In this document: positions 1-6,444 of the stretch, piece by piece
Position numbering within the stretch: the stretch's first letter is position 1
Layout: each line of letters starts with the position of its first letter
Source of the DNA: Chloroflexota bacterium
GTDB taxonomy: Bacteria > Chloroflexota > Dormibacteria > Aeolococcales > Aeolococcaceae
Reading direction: 5' to 3'
DNA length: 7,235 nucleotides
Assembly (NCBI GenBank): GCA_028287605.1
Contig: JAQBPI010000214.1
Location: 1-7,235, forward strand
Notes under the pieces: generated by a model
Databases searched by the model: none
Seen by the model: the letters and a program-made list of their open reading frames with translations, nothing else
What the model was told of the DNA's origin: nothing
Program-made: the position numbers and the translations under genes

Positions 1-366
1 GCCACCCCTCCACCGCCCCCGCCGCGGCCGGCTGTGGCGGTGGCGGTGGCAGCGGCGCCGCTCGGCGTGCAGCCGCCGGCGGTGGTCGAGACCGTCCCGG
101 CGGGCTCGGGGCTGAGCCCGCTGATCACCTTCACGGTGACCGCGACCGGACCGTCCGCGGTCACCGTCGGCACGGTGACCACCACCGCCCCCGCATTCCA
201 CATCGTCCGCGACGGGTGCAGCCGGGCGCGGCTCGCCCCCGGCGGCAGCTGCAGCGTGACCATCCAGCTCAGCGCCACCACACCCGGCCACCAGACCGGC
301 TCGCTGCTGGTGCCGGTCGAGGGCATGCGGCCGGCCAGCGCGCGCCTGGAGGGCACGGTGCGCTGA
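1..366 (+). CDS. C-terminal part of a secreted/surface protein with a choice-of-anchor-D-like Ig domain (5' partial)
   Basis: The reading frame is open from base 1 to the TGA at 364-366, so only the last 121 residues are present and the true start lies outside the window. The GTG at 34 is unlikely to be the start because the frame continues upstream through a Pro-rich stretch (six consecutive Pro). After a Pro/Ala/Val-rich linker (about residues 1-35) comes one beta-rich domain. It has alternating Thr/Val strands, a Cys in DGCS, then LAPGGSC, SVTIQL and a TPGHQTGSL turn, ending in a short strand. This matches the pattern of choice-of-anchor-D / ASPM-SPD-2-Hydin-like Ig domains, which occur on exported bacterial proteins. 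The two Cys could form a disulfide. No C-terminal membrane anchor or sorting signal is seen. The specific function is unknown, and the link to the downstream genes is only positional. Confidence 0.7.
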   Translation, partial: ATPPPPPPRPAVAVAVAAAPLGVQPPAVVETVPAGSGLSPLITFTVTATGPSAVTVGTVTTTAPAFHIVRDGCSRARLAPGGSCSVTIQLSATTPGHQTGSLLVPVEGMRPASARLEGTVR

Positions 367-387
367 CGGCGGCCTCCCGCCGCGTCA
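364..387 (+). terminator. possible hairpin at the end of the surface-protein gene
   Basis: TGACG and CGTCA form the outer arms and CGGC/GCCG the inner arms. Together they make a 9-bp stem with one bulged G and a 5-base loop (CTCCC). The hairpin begins exactly on the stop codon of the upstream gene. There is no T-run after it, so it is not a classical intrinsic terminator, and in DNA this GC-rich such hairpins are common by chance. It could act as a weak terminator or 3'-end stabiliser between the first two genes. Confidence 0.22.
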
Positions 388-399
388 GACTGCGCGGCG

Positions 400-933
400 A
401 TGAGACGCTGCCCCCACCCGACCGGTGACGGCGCACCCGGCCGCGACACCCTGACCGGCCGTCTCCGCGACACCGCGACCCGGCACCTCGACGACCGGCG
501 CCGCACGGCGCTGCGGCTGCTGCTCTCCTTCGGCCTCACCTTCGGCCTGGTCCGCGCCCTCACCTACGCGATCCACGTGCAGCTGGGCCCCTTCCACGAC
601 ATCGTCACCGGCGGCGGCCTCCACATCCACCACTACGTCTGGGGCATCGCCCTGGTCCTGGTCAGCGGCTTCCTCGCCCTCAACCTCGACCAGTCCCGCT
701 GGCACCCCTGGCTCGCCATCCCCTTCGGCGTGGGGGCGGCGCTGGTGGTCGACGAGTTCGCGCTGCTGCTCAACCTCCGCGACGTCTACTGGGCGCGGCA
801 GGGCCGGTGGAGCGTCGACCTGGGCATCGGCCTGCTCACCCTGCTGGGCCTCTACTACGTCGCCGAGTGCTACTGGCGGCAGGTCGCCGCCGACCTCGGC
901 TGGGCGGTGCGGCGGCGGGTCCGGCGACGCTGA
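400..933 (+). CDS. conserved four-helix membrane protein of unknown function with HIHH motif
   Basis: The product has 177 residues. An Arg-rich cytoplasmic N-terminus (1-37) is followed by four likely membrane segments at about 38-60, 79-96, 104-124 and 139-157, and the protein ends in an Arg-rich tail (RRRVRRR). Distinctive polar residues sit at the helix ends: HIHH (75-78) before helix 2, DEF (118-120) at the end of helix 3, DVYW (128-131), and SVD (138-140) at the start of helix 4. From memory this combination resembles an uncharacterised family of small actinobacterial membrane proteins, but I cannot name a function. Clustered His plus Asp/Glu could bind a metal; that is inference. ATG 400 has no good ribosome binding site (nearest is GCGGCG), and no other in-frame ATG or GTG is close. 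It lies 33 bases after the preceding gene and 171 bases before the chemosensory operon, so it is probably not part of that operon. Confidence 0.8.
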   Translation: MRRCPHPTGDGAPGRDTLTGRLRDTATRHLDDRRRTALRLLLSFGLTFGLVRALTYAIHVQLGPFHDIVTGGGLHIHHYVWGIALVLVSGFLALNLDQSRWHPWLAIPFGVGAALVVDEFALLLNLRDVYWARQGRWSVDLGIGLLTLLGLYYVAECYWRQVAADLGWAVRRRVRRR

Positions 934-1104
934 CGGCCGGGGCGCGACGCCGGACCGACAACAGCGCAACGGATCCGTCATTCCCCACGGCCCGGGAGGC
1001 CGGCGGCTCCACGATGCCGGACGTCGCCCACTCGGACCGTCCGCCGCACCGGGCCGGCGACCGCTGGTCTGCTCTGCGCGCGGCACCGAGGACACGCCGC
1101 CTCC
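934..1104 (+). other. intergenic region upstream of the chemosensory operon
   Basis: This is the only sizeable gap in the window and the logical site for the operon promoter. No convincing -35/-10 pair is visible. The best I can find is CCGACA (955-960) and TCATTC (978-983) at 17-base spacing, which is weak. Just after the upstream stop, CGGCCGG (934-940) can pair with CCGG-A-CCG (950-957) around a 9-base loop, a possible but unremarkable hairpin without a T-run. GAGGA at 1088-1092 lies 12 bases before the receptor start and may serve as its ribosome binding site. I see no coding potential: the ATG at 1014 opens an Arg/Pro-rich frame typical of an out-of-frame shadow. Confidence 0.4.
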
Positions 1105-2946
1105 ATGCACCTCCTCTCCACCTGGGCCGACCACCGCCGGCGCTTCTTCGTCCGCCTGCTCGCCGGCGTGCTGGTGGCCGCGCTGCCGATCATGGTGCTG
1201 CTCGCCGTGCTCCTCAGCCGCAGCGCCTCCTCCAGCATCGCCGACGAGAGCTCCGTCGCCGCCGAGAACCTCGCCCGGGCGGCCACCTCCCGCCTCGAGC
1301 TGTGGCTGGCCGAGCGGCACCGCGACCTCGACGACTTCGCCAGCGTGCTCTCGGCACGGCCGGCGGGCGCCTCCTCCGCGGCCGTGCTCGCGCTGCTCCA
1401 CCCCTCCGACCCCTACTCGGCGCTCGAGCTCGTCGACCTCGGCGGCCACGTGGTGGCGGCGAGCGATCCGCAGCTCGCCGTCGACGTGAGCGGCCAGGAC
1501 TGGTTCCAGGGCGCCACCGCCGGGCCTGCGCTCAGCTCGCTCCGCAACCAGGGAGGTCACCTCCGCTGGTTCATCTCCGCCCCGGTGACCGGCCCCGACG
1601 GCCGCCCCGAGGCGGTGGTGGTGGGCCTGCTGCGCCCCGCGGCGCTGGCGACCACGCTCAAGGACCTCGACGCCAACACCCGCGCCACCAGCGAGCTGGT
1701 GGCCGTGGACCAGGACCACCGTCTCGTCTACCGGACCGGGATGCCGGTCACCGACGATGCCGCCATGCTCGCCGCCGGCGCGCTGCAGACGCAGATCCGC
1801 ACCGCCGCGGTCGAGAGCGGCCTCGCCGGCCAGTCCGGCGCCGTCCGGGGGCCGGGCGAGAACGGCGACGACACCCTCGCCGGCTACGACCACGTCCAGG
1901 GGCCGGAGTGGGCGGTGGTGGTCTCCGAGAGCGCCGCCGCCGCGCTCAGCCCGATCGACGGGCTGCGCACCCTCGCCATCGTCCTGGTGCTCGCCGGCGC
2001 CGTGGTGCTCACCGCCTTCGCCGTGCTCTTCGCCCGCCGAACCACCCGGCCGATCACCGCGCTGAGCCTGGCCGCCGAGCGCGTCGCCGCGGGCGACCTC
2101 TCGGTCCGGGTGCGCCCCGCCGGCGCCGCCGAGCTCGACCGGCTCGGCCAGGCGTTCAACGCCATGGTGCAGCGGCTGTCCGACCTGGTCGACCGGCTGC
2201 GCGCCGCCAGCGCCGACAGCGCCGGCTCCGCGCTGCGGCTGAGCAGCGCCTCCGACGAGCTGGCCGCCACCACCGTGGAGCAGAGCTCGGCCGCGACCCA
2301 GACCTCCGCGAGCATGGAGGAGCTGGCCCGCGCCGCCGGGTCGGTCGCCCAGACCCTCGACGAGGTGGCGGCGCAGGCCGAGGAGACCCGCCAGACCCTC
2401 GAGCAGGCGCAGGAGGACATGCGCGTCTCCAGCGAGCGCACCCTCAGCCTGGCGACCCGGGTCACCGACATCACCGCGATCCTCACGCTCATCAACGATC
2501 TGTCCGACCAGACCAACCTGCTCGCCCTCAACGCCGCCATCGAGGCAGCCCGCGCGGGCGAGGCGGGACGCGGGTTCGCCGTGGTCGCCGACGAGGTGCG
2601 CCGCCTCGCCGAGCGCTCGAAGACCTCCGCCGGGGAGATCGGTCATATCGTCCAGGGGACCCAGGCCGAGACCAACGCCACGGTGATGGCGATGGAGAAG
2701 GGCGCCAAGCAGATGCAGGCGGGGCTGGCGCTCATGGAGCGGGTCGTCGAGAGCTGCGCCCAGGTGCGCATGACCACGCAGCAGCAGCGCTCCGCGACCG
2801 AGCAGGTGGTGTCGGCGATGGAGCAGATCACGGTGAGCAGCCGGCAGGTGTCGTCGACCGCCCAGGAGATCGCCGCCGCCGCCGCCGCGCAGGCGGGCCT
2901 GGCCGGCGAGCTCGACGTCGCCGTGATCGCCGGCGGCGGTCGCTGA
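1105..2946 (+). CDS. methyl-accepting chemotaxis protein (double-Cache-like sensor, HAMP, 36-heptad-type signalling domain)
   Basis: This is a transmembrane receptor of 613 residues that would control CheA through CheW. Layout: basic N-terminus; TM1 about 18-37; extracytoplasmic sensor 39-288; TM2 about 289-309; HAMP 310-362; signalling hairpin 363-600. The sensor looks like dCache_1: it has a [11 protein letters not shown] strand-turn, DWFQGATAG (132-140) and [16 protein letters not shown], then a second subdomain ending [10 protein letters not shown]. The amino-acid-binding Arg expected two residues before Trp133 is Gln, so the ligand class is open. The hairpin tip is fully canonical ([18 protein letters not shown], 469-486). 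By my alignment to E. coli Tsr from memory, HAMP to tip and tip to C-terminus have no gaps, pointing to the 36H class. Tsr methylation positions 297, 304, 311 and 493 fall on E392, Q399, E406 and E588. There is no C-terminal CheR-docking pentapeptide. ATG 1105 is the only sensible start because it precedes TM1 by 17 residues, with GAGGA 12 bases upstream. First gene of the operon. Confidence 0.96.
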   Translation: MHLLSTWADHRRRFFVRLLAGVLVAALPIMVLLAVLLSRSASSSIADESSVAAENLARAATSRLELWLAERHRDLDDFASVLSARPAGASSAAVLALLHPSDPYSALELVDLGGHVVAASDPQLAVDVSGQDWFQGATAGPALSSLRNQGGHLRWFISAPVTGPDGRPEAVVVGLLRPAALATTLKDLDANTRATSELVAVDQDHRLVYRTGMPVTDDAAMLAAGALQTQIRTAAVESGLAGQSGAVRGPGENGDDTLAGYDHVQGPEWAVVVSESAAAALSPIDGLRTLAIVLVLAGAVVLTAFAVLFARRTTRPITALSLAAERVAAGDLSVRVRPAGAAELDRLGQAFNAMVQRLSDLVDRLRAASADSAGSALRLSSASDELAATTVEQSSAATQTSASMEELARAAGSVAQTLDEVAAQAEETRQTLEQAQEDMRVSSERTLSLATRVTDITAILTLINDLSDQTNLLALNAAIEAARAGEAGRGFAVVADEVRRLAERSKTSAGEIGHIVQGTQAETNATVMAMEKGAKQMQAGLALMERVVESCAQVRMTTQQQRSATEQVVSAMEQITVSSRQVSSTAQEIAAAAAAQAGLAGELDVAVIAGGGR

Positions 2947-2949
2947 CCG

Positions 2950-3351
2950 GTGCGGGCACTCCTCGTCCCCGTCGGCGACGACACCTACGCGGTGCCGGTC
3001 GCCGCCGCCCGTGAGGTGGTCTCCGAGCCGCGACCCACGCCCGTGCCCACCGCACCGGAGTGCGTGCGCGGGCTGCTCAACGTGCGCGGTGAGATCGTGC
3101 CCCTCCTCGACCTCGGCGCCCTGCTCGGTGCGGCGCCCACGCCCTCGTGCGCCTACGCGGTGGTGGTGGACAGCGCGGCGGGCCGGGGCGCGCTGGCGGC
3201 CACCGCCCTTCCCCAGGTGGGCGAGCTCGCGGAGGTGGTCGCCACCCCCGAGCTGCACGGAGCGCTGGCGGTGCACCGCAGCGGCGCGCGCCTGGTGACG
3301 CTCCTCGACCTCGACTCCGTGCTCGACCCGGCCCGGATCGCCGGCGCCTAG
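2950..3351 (+). CDS. cheW: CheW coupling protein
   Basis: This is a soluble scaffold that links receptor tips to CheA in the sensory array. The 133-residue product is essentially a single CheW domain with short ends, and is shorter than E. coli CheW (167 residues). It starts with a strand that makes the first barrel (RALLVPVGDDTYAVPV), followed by AREVV. It contains the family hallmark RGLLNVRGEIVPLLDLGALLG-like segment at 40-60, including the NxRG receptor-contact loop (N44, R46, G47). It ends with a second-barrel strand and LVTLLDLDSVL near 117-127. The start is a GTG three bases after the receptor's stop codon, and an in-frame ATG is absent before the domain begins. No clear ribosome binding site is seen, so translation probably depends on coupling to the receptor gene. 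cheA begins 4 bases after its stop. It is the only CheW in the window. Confidence 0.95.
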   Translation: MRALLVPVGDDTYAVPVAAAREVVSEPRPTPVPTAPECVRGLLNVRGEIVPLLDLGALLGAAPTPSCAYAVVVDSAAGRGALAATALPQVGELAEVVATPELHGALAVHRSGARLVTLLDLDSVLDPARIAGA

Positions 3352-3355
3352 CCGG

Positions 3356-5434
3356 ATGGTCCCCGCCGACCGGCCATTCGGGCACGACGCCGAGTTCCGC
3401 GGTCTCTTCGCCGAGGAGGCGCAGGGACGCCTCGACAGCCTGGCGGCGAGCCTGCTCGGCCTCGAGGGCACGGCCGGGCGCGTCGAGATGGTCACCGCGC
3501 TGCTCCGCGAGGCGCACACCCTCAAGGGCGGCTCGGCGATGGTCGGCCTGCCCCGGGTCACCCGCCTCGCCCACCTCCTCGAGGACCTGCTCGATCCCTA
3601 CCGCGACGGCCGCGCCGCCATCTCCGGCGACCTCGTCGACGACGCGCTGGCGGCGGTCGACGGGCTGCGCACGGTGATCGACGCCGCCGGTCGCGAGGAG
3701 GACCACGAGGCGAGGGCCGCCGCAGTCGAGGAGAAGCTCCTCCGTGCCGCGGCGCGAACCCCGGCCGCCGGACCGGCGCCGGCGGCCCCCCCGGAGGCCA
3801 CCCGGACCGAGGTCCCGCCGCCCCCGGTGAGTGCCGTGCCGCGCTCCGAGGCCTCGACCGTCGCGGTGCCGGTCGCGCGCCTCGACGAGCTGGTCCGCCT
3901 GGTCACGGAGTCGTCGTCGGCGCTGCTGCGCACCGGCCACCTCCTCGCCGAGGCCACCGGGAAGCAGCCCTCCACCCTCACCGAGTTCCGCGATCTCGCA
4001 CGCACCCTCGGGCAGCTCCAGGAGCTGACCATGCGCACCCGGATGGTGCCGGTGTCGACGATCACCCATCCCCTGCACCGGGCGGTGCGGGACCTGGCGC
4101 GTAGCCTCGGACGGGAGGTCGTGTGGGAGGTGAGCGGCGACGACACGGAGATCGACCGGCACGTCCTCGACCGGCTCGCCGACCCGCTGCTCCACTTGGT
4201 GCGCAACGCCGTCGACCACGGCGTCGAGGGGCCCGACGAGCGCGCCGCCGCGGGCAAGCCGCGGCATGGCACGGTGCGGCTCCACGCCATGCGGCTCGGG
4301 TCGGAGGTGATCCTGGTCATCGGCGACGACGGCCGCGGCATCGACGTCGACGCGGTCCGGGCGGCCACCGACGCCGGCGACGAGGACGACGACGAGAGCG
4401 TGCTCGGCGGCATCTTCCGCTCCGGCGTGTCCACCGCACGGGAGGTGACCGACGTCTCCGGACGCGGCGTGGGCCTCGACGTGGTGCGCGCCCAGCTCGA
4501 GGCGATCCGCGGCCGCGTCGAGGTGCACAACGATCCCGGACGCGGCTGCGAGTTCCGCCTGTCGGTCCCGATCACGCTCGCGGTGGTGCCCTGCCTGGTG
4601 GTGCGCTGCGGCGCCCGCCGCTATGCCGTGCCCGCCCAGGCGGTGCTCACCGCCGTGAGCGCCGGCGACCCGGCGACGCTGCACGCGGGTGGCCGTCCGA
4701 TGGTGATGGCGGGCGGACGCGCCGTGCCCGTGACCGACCTGGAGGCGATCCTCGGCAGCGGTGAGGGCGGCGGCGAGGGACCGGCGCTGGTGCTCAGCGT
4801 GCTGACCCGCAGCCATGCGGTGCGCGTCGATGCCCTGGAGGGACAGCGCGACGTGGTGCTCAAGAGCCTGGGTGGCCTGCTGCCCCGCCTCGACGTGGTC
4901 GCCGGCGCGACCATCGAGGCCGACGGGTCGGTGCTGGTGGTGCTCGAGCCCGGCGCGCTGATCGACCGCGCCCGGCGGATGCACCGGCCACCCGCGAGCG
5001 CCGCCGCCACCGCCGCCACCACCACCGCGCGGCAGGGCGCCCCGCCGCCGCCGCGCTCACGGCGCAGCGTGCTCGTCGTCGACGACGCCCGCACCGTGCG
5101 CGAGCTGCAGCGGTCGATCCTGGAGCGCGCCGGATACGAGGTGCGCACCGCCGCCGACGGCCTCGAGGCGCTCTCGCGGCTCGCGGAGCGCCCCGTCGAC
5201 CTGGTGCTCACCGACGTGGAGATGCCGCGCATGGACGGCTTCGCGCTCACCGAGGCGATCCGGGCCCACCAGGTGCTGCGCAACACCGCGGTGCTGGTGC
5301 TCAGCTCCCGCGCGGGCGACGACGACCGGCGCCGCGGGCTCGAGGCCGGCGCCGACGGCTACATCGTCAAGAGCGCCTTCGACCAGGCCACGCTGCTCGA
5401 CGCCGTCGACCGCCTGCTGGGCGGGCGGAGGTGA
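3356..5434 (+). CDS. cheA: hybrid chemosensory histidine kinase CheA with C-terminal receiver (CheA-REC)
   Basis: This is the histidine kinase of the array: it autophosphorylates and passes phosphate to receiver domains. Of its 692 residues, 1 to about 120 form the HPt (P1) domain with phospho-His H54 in AHTLKGGSAM, and supporting H73 and E76. A Pro/Ala-rich linker (about 134-167) takes the place where a P2 response-regulator-docking domain usually sits; I see no P2. P3 dimerisation spans about 169-240. The P4 ATPase spans about 245-405 with N-box N284 (VRNAVDHG), G1 box GDDGRGID (323-330) and G2 box SGRGVGLDVV (368-377). The P5 CheW-like domain spans about 406-540. After a second linker (543-569) comes a complete receiver (570-690): acidic pair D575/D576, phospho-acceptor D620 in LTDVEMPRMDG, S650/S651 and K672. 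All catalytic residues appear intact. CheA-receiver fusions are typical of Frz/Wsp-type systems. ATG 3356 lies 4 bases after cheW, and the 3' end overlaps cheB by 4 bases. Confidence 0.97.
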   Translation: MVPADRPFGHDAEFRGLFAEEAQGRLDSLAASLLGLEGTAGRVEMVTALLREAHTLKGGSAMVGLPRVTRLAHLLEDLLDPYRDGRAAISGDLVDDALAAVDGLRTVIDAAGREEDHEARAAAVEEKLLRAAARTPAAGPAPAAPPEATRTEVPPPPVSAVPRSEASTVAVPVARLDELVRLVTESSSALLRTGHLLAEATGKQPSTLTEFRDLARTLGQLQELTMRTRMVPVSTITHPLHRAVRDLARSLGREVVWEVSGDDTEIDRHVLDRLADPLLHLVRNAVDHGVEGPDERAAAGKPRHGTVRLHAMRLGSEVILVIGDDGRGIDVDAVRAATDAGDEDDDESVLGGIFRSGVSTAREVTDVSGRGVGLDVVRAQLEAIRGRVEVHNDPGRGCEFRLSVPITLAVVPCLVVRCGARRYAVPAQAVLTAVSAGDPATLHAGGRPMVMAGGRAVPVTDLEAILGSGEGGGEGPALVLSVLTRSHAVRVDALEGQRDVVLKSLGGLLPRLDVVAGATIEADGSVLVVLEPGALIDRARRMHRPPASAAATAATTTARQGAPPPPRSRRSVLVVDDARTVRELQRSILERAGYEVRTAADGLEALSRLAERPVDLVLTDVEMPRMDGFALTEAIRAHQVLRNTAVLVLSSRAGDDDRRRGLEAGADGYIVKSAFDQATLLDAVDRLLGGRR
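5427..5434 (+). promoter_or_regulatory. Shine-Dalgarno-like GGAGGTGA spanning the cheA stop / cheB start
   Basis: GGAGGTGA is close to a perfect complement of the 3' end of bacterial 16S rRNA, yet it contains both the cheA stop (TGA 5432-5434) and the presumed cheB GTG (5431-5433). It is too close to serve that GTG in the usual way. It may hold a terminating ribosome in place for re-initiation, or it may serve a start further downstream such as GTG 5452. Chance occurrence within the Gly-Gly-Arg-Arg codons of cheA is also possible. Confidence 0.35.
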
Positions 5435-6444
5435 GCGGGGGGCGCATCTCCGTGGTGGTGGCGAGCGACGACGGCGGCTCGCGCAGCGCCCTGCTGCACG
5501 CGCTGGAGGCGGAGGGCGACATCACGGTGGTGGCGCAGACCACGGCCGCGCTGGCGCCCCGCGCCACCCGCACGCTGCGCCCGGACCTGCTCGCCCTCGA
5601 CCTCGCCGCCTCGACGGGGGCGATCGACGCCGGTCTCCTGATCATCGACCAGGTGATGGCGAACTCGCCCGTCCCCATCCTCATCCTCCACGTCCCCGGG
5701 GCCGGGAACGGCCGCCTTCCCGGCGAGGCCATCGCCGCGGGGGCGCTGGAGTGCGTCGCCAGCCACCGCAGCTGGGCCGACGGAGACGCGCGCCGCCTGC
5801 GCGGACGCGTGCGCCTGCTCCGGCGCGTGCAGGTGATCCGGCACACCCGGGGACGGCTGCTCACCCGCCCGAACGCCGAGCTGTCCGTGGTCGGCATCGC
5901 CGCGTCGACCGGCGGACCGGCCGCGGTGGCCCGGGTGCTGGGCCAGGTCGGCGACCTGCGCGCCGCGGTGCTGGTGGTCCAGCACATCGACGACCGCTTC
6001 CTCGGCGGCTTCCTCGAGCTGCTCCGCCGCAGCTCGGCGCTCCCGGTGGAGATGGTGACCGACGGCATGGCGCTGCGCGCCGGGTTCGTGCACATCGCCC
6101 CCGCCGGCGTCCACCTCGCCCTCGGCGGGTCGCGCCGGGTGGCGCTCGACGCCGAGCCGCCGTCGCTCCACCGGCCCTCCGCCGACGTCCTCTTCCGCTC
6201 GATCGCGGTCCATGCCGGCTCCGCCGGGATCGGCGTGGTGCTCACCGGGATGGGTGACGACGGCGCCGCCGGGCTGCTCGAGCTCCGCCAGCGGGGGGGT
6301 GTGGTGATCGCCCAGGACGAGGCCAGCTGCGCCGTGTTCGGGATGCCCCGAGCGGCGCAGCAGCGCGGTGCCGTGGAGCGGCTCACCGCCCTCGACGGCA
6401 TCGCCGCCGCGGTTCGGGCCGCGGTCCTGGCGGCGCCGCGATGA
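5431..6444 (+). CDS. cheB: CheB-type protein-glutamate methylesterase/deamidase with a degenerate receiver
   Basis: CheB removes methyl groups from receptor glutamates and deamidates glutamines, resetting sensitivity. The product has 337 residues: receiver-like 6-115, linker about 116-148, methylesterase 150-335. The catalytic triad is present: S159 in AASTGGP, H185 in VVQH, and D277 in LTGMGDDG. The receiver is unusual. D57 (LALDLA) aligns with the phospho-acceptor, but the following MPxxDG segment is replaced by AASTGAID. The active-site Ser/Thr position is H87 (ILILHV) and the usual KP lysine is replaced by Ser (VASH, 109-112). Only one of the N-terminal acidic pair is clearly retained (S12-D13). 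Phospho-activation is therefore doubtful. GTG 5431 overlaps the cheA stop (GTGA) and keeps the whole first beta-strand; GTG 5452 is an alternative that would cut into that strand. The 3' end overlaps cheR by 4 bases (ATGA), implying translational coupling. Confidence 0.94.
   Translation: MSGGRISVVVASDDGGSRSALLHALEAEGDITVVAQTTAALAPRATRTLRPDLLALDLAASTGAIDAGLLIIDQVMANSPVPILILHVPGAGNGRLPGEAIAAGALECVASHRSWADGDARRLRGRVRLLRRVQVIRHTRGRLLTRPNAELSVVGIAASTGGPAAVARVLGQVGDLRAAVLVVQHIDDRFLGGFLELLRRSSALPVEMVTDGMALRAGFVHIAPAGVHLALGGSRRVALDAEPPSLHRPSADVLFRSIAVHAGSAGIGVVLTGMGDDGAAGLLELRQRGGVVIAQDEASCAVFGMPRAAQQRGAVERLTALDGIAAAVRAAVLAAPR

Noticed and set aside
994..1016. GGGAGG followed after 14 bases by an ATG at 1014, looking like a translation start.
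   Set aside because: The frame it opens runs out of register into the receptor gene as an Arg/Pro-rich string. It is not in frame with the receptor.
2872..2889. Run of GCC/GCG triplets (and similar GCC/ACC-rich runs at 5000-5026 and GTGGCG repeats at 34-49).
   Set aside because: These are alanine, threonine or valine codon runs in a C-terminal receptor helix, the CheA linker and a surface-protein linker. They are expected from GC-rich codon use and are not mobile or regulatory repeats.
807..3014. A 735-codon + strand frame overlapping the receptor gene.
   Set aside because: It is dominated by Arg, Pro and Gly and matches no fold. The receptor in the neighbouring frame has canonical domains, so this is a shadow.
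385..3561. A 1058-codon open frame on the minus strand opposite the membrane protein, receptor and cheW.
   Set aside because: The product is a low-complexity Gly/Arg/His/Glu-rich string with no domain, and it lies antisense to genes with clear families. Long antisense frames arise when third codon positions are nearly all G or C.
3077..4984. A 635-codon minus-strand frame opposite cheW and cheA, and a similar 615-codon frame at 5367-7214 opposite cheB and cheR.
   Set aside because: Both are compositionally biased His/Arg/Gly/Ala-rich antisense shadows of well-supported genes.
5063..5425. A separate cheY gene at the end of cheA.
   Set aside because: The receiver is in the same open frame as the kinase with no stop or plausible internal start and ribosome binding site between them, so it is a fused domain.
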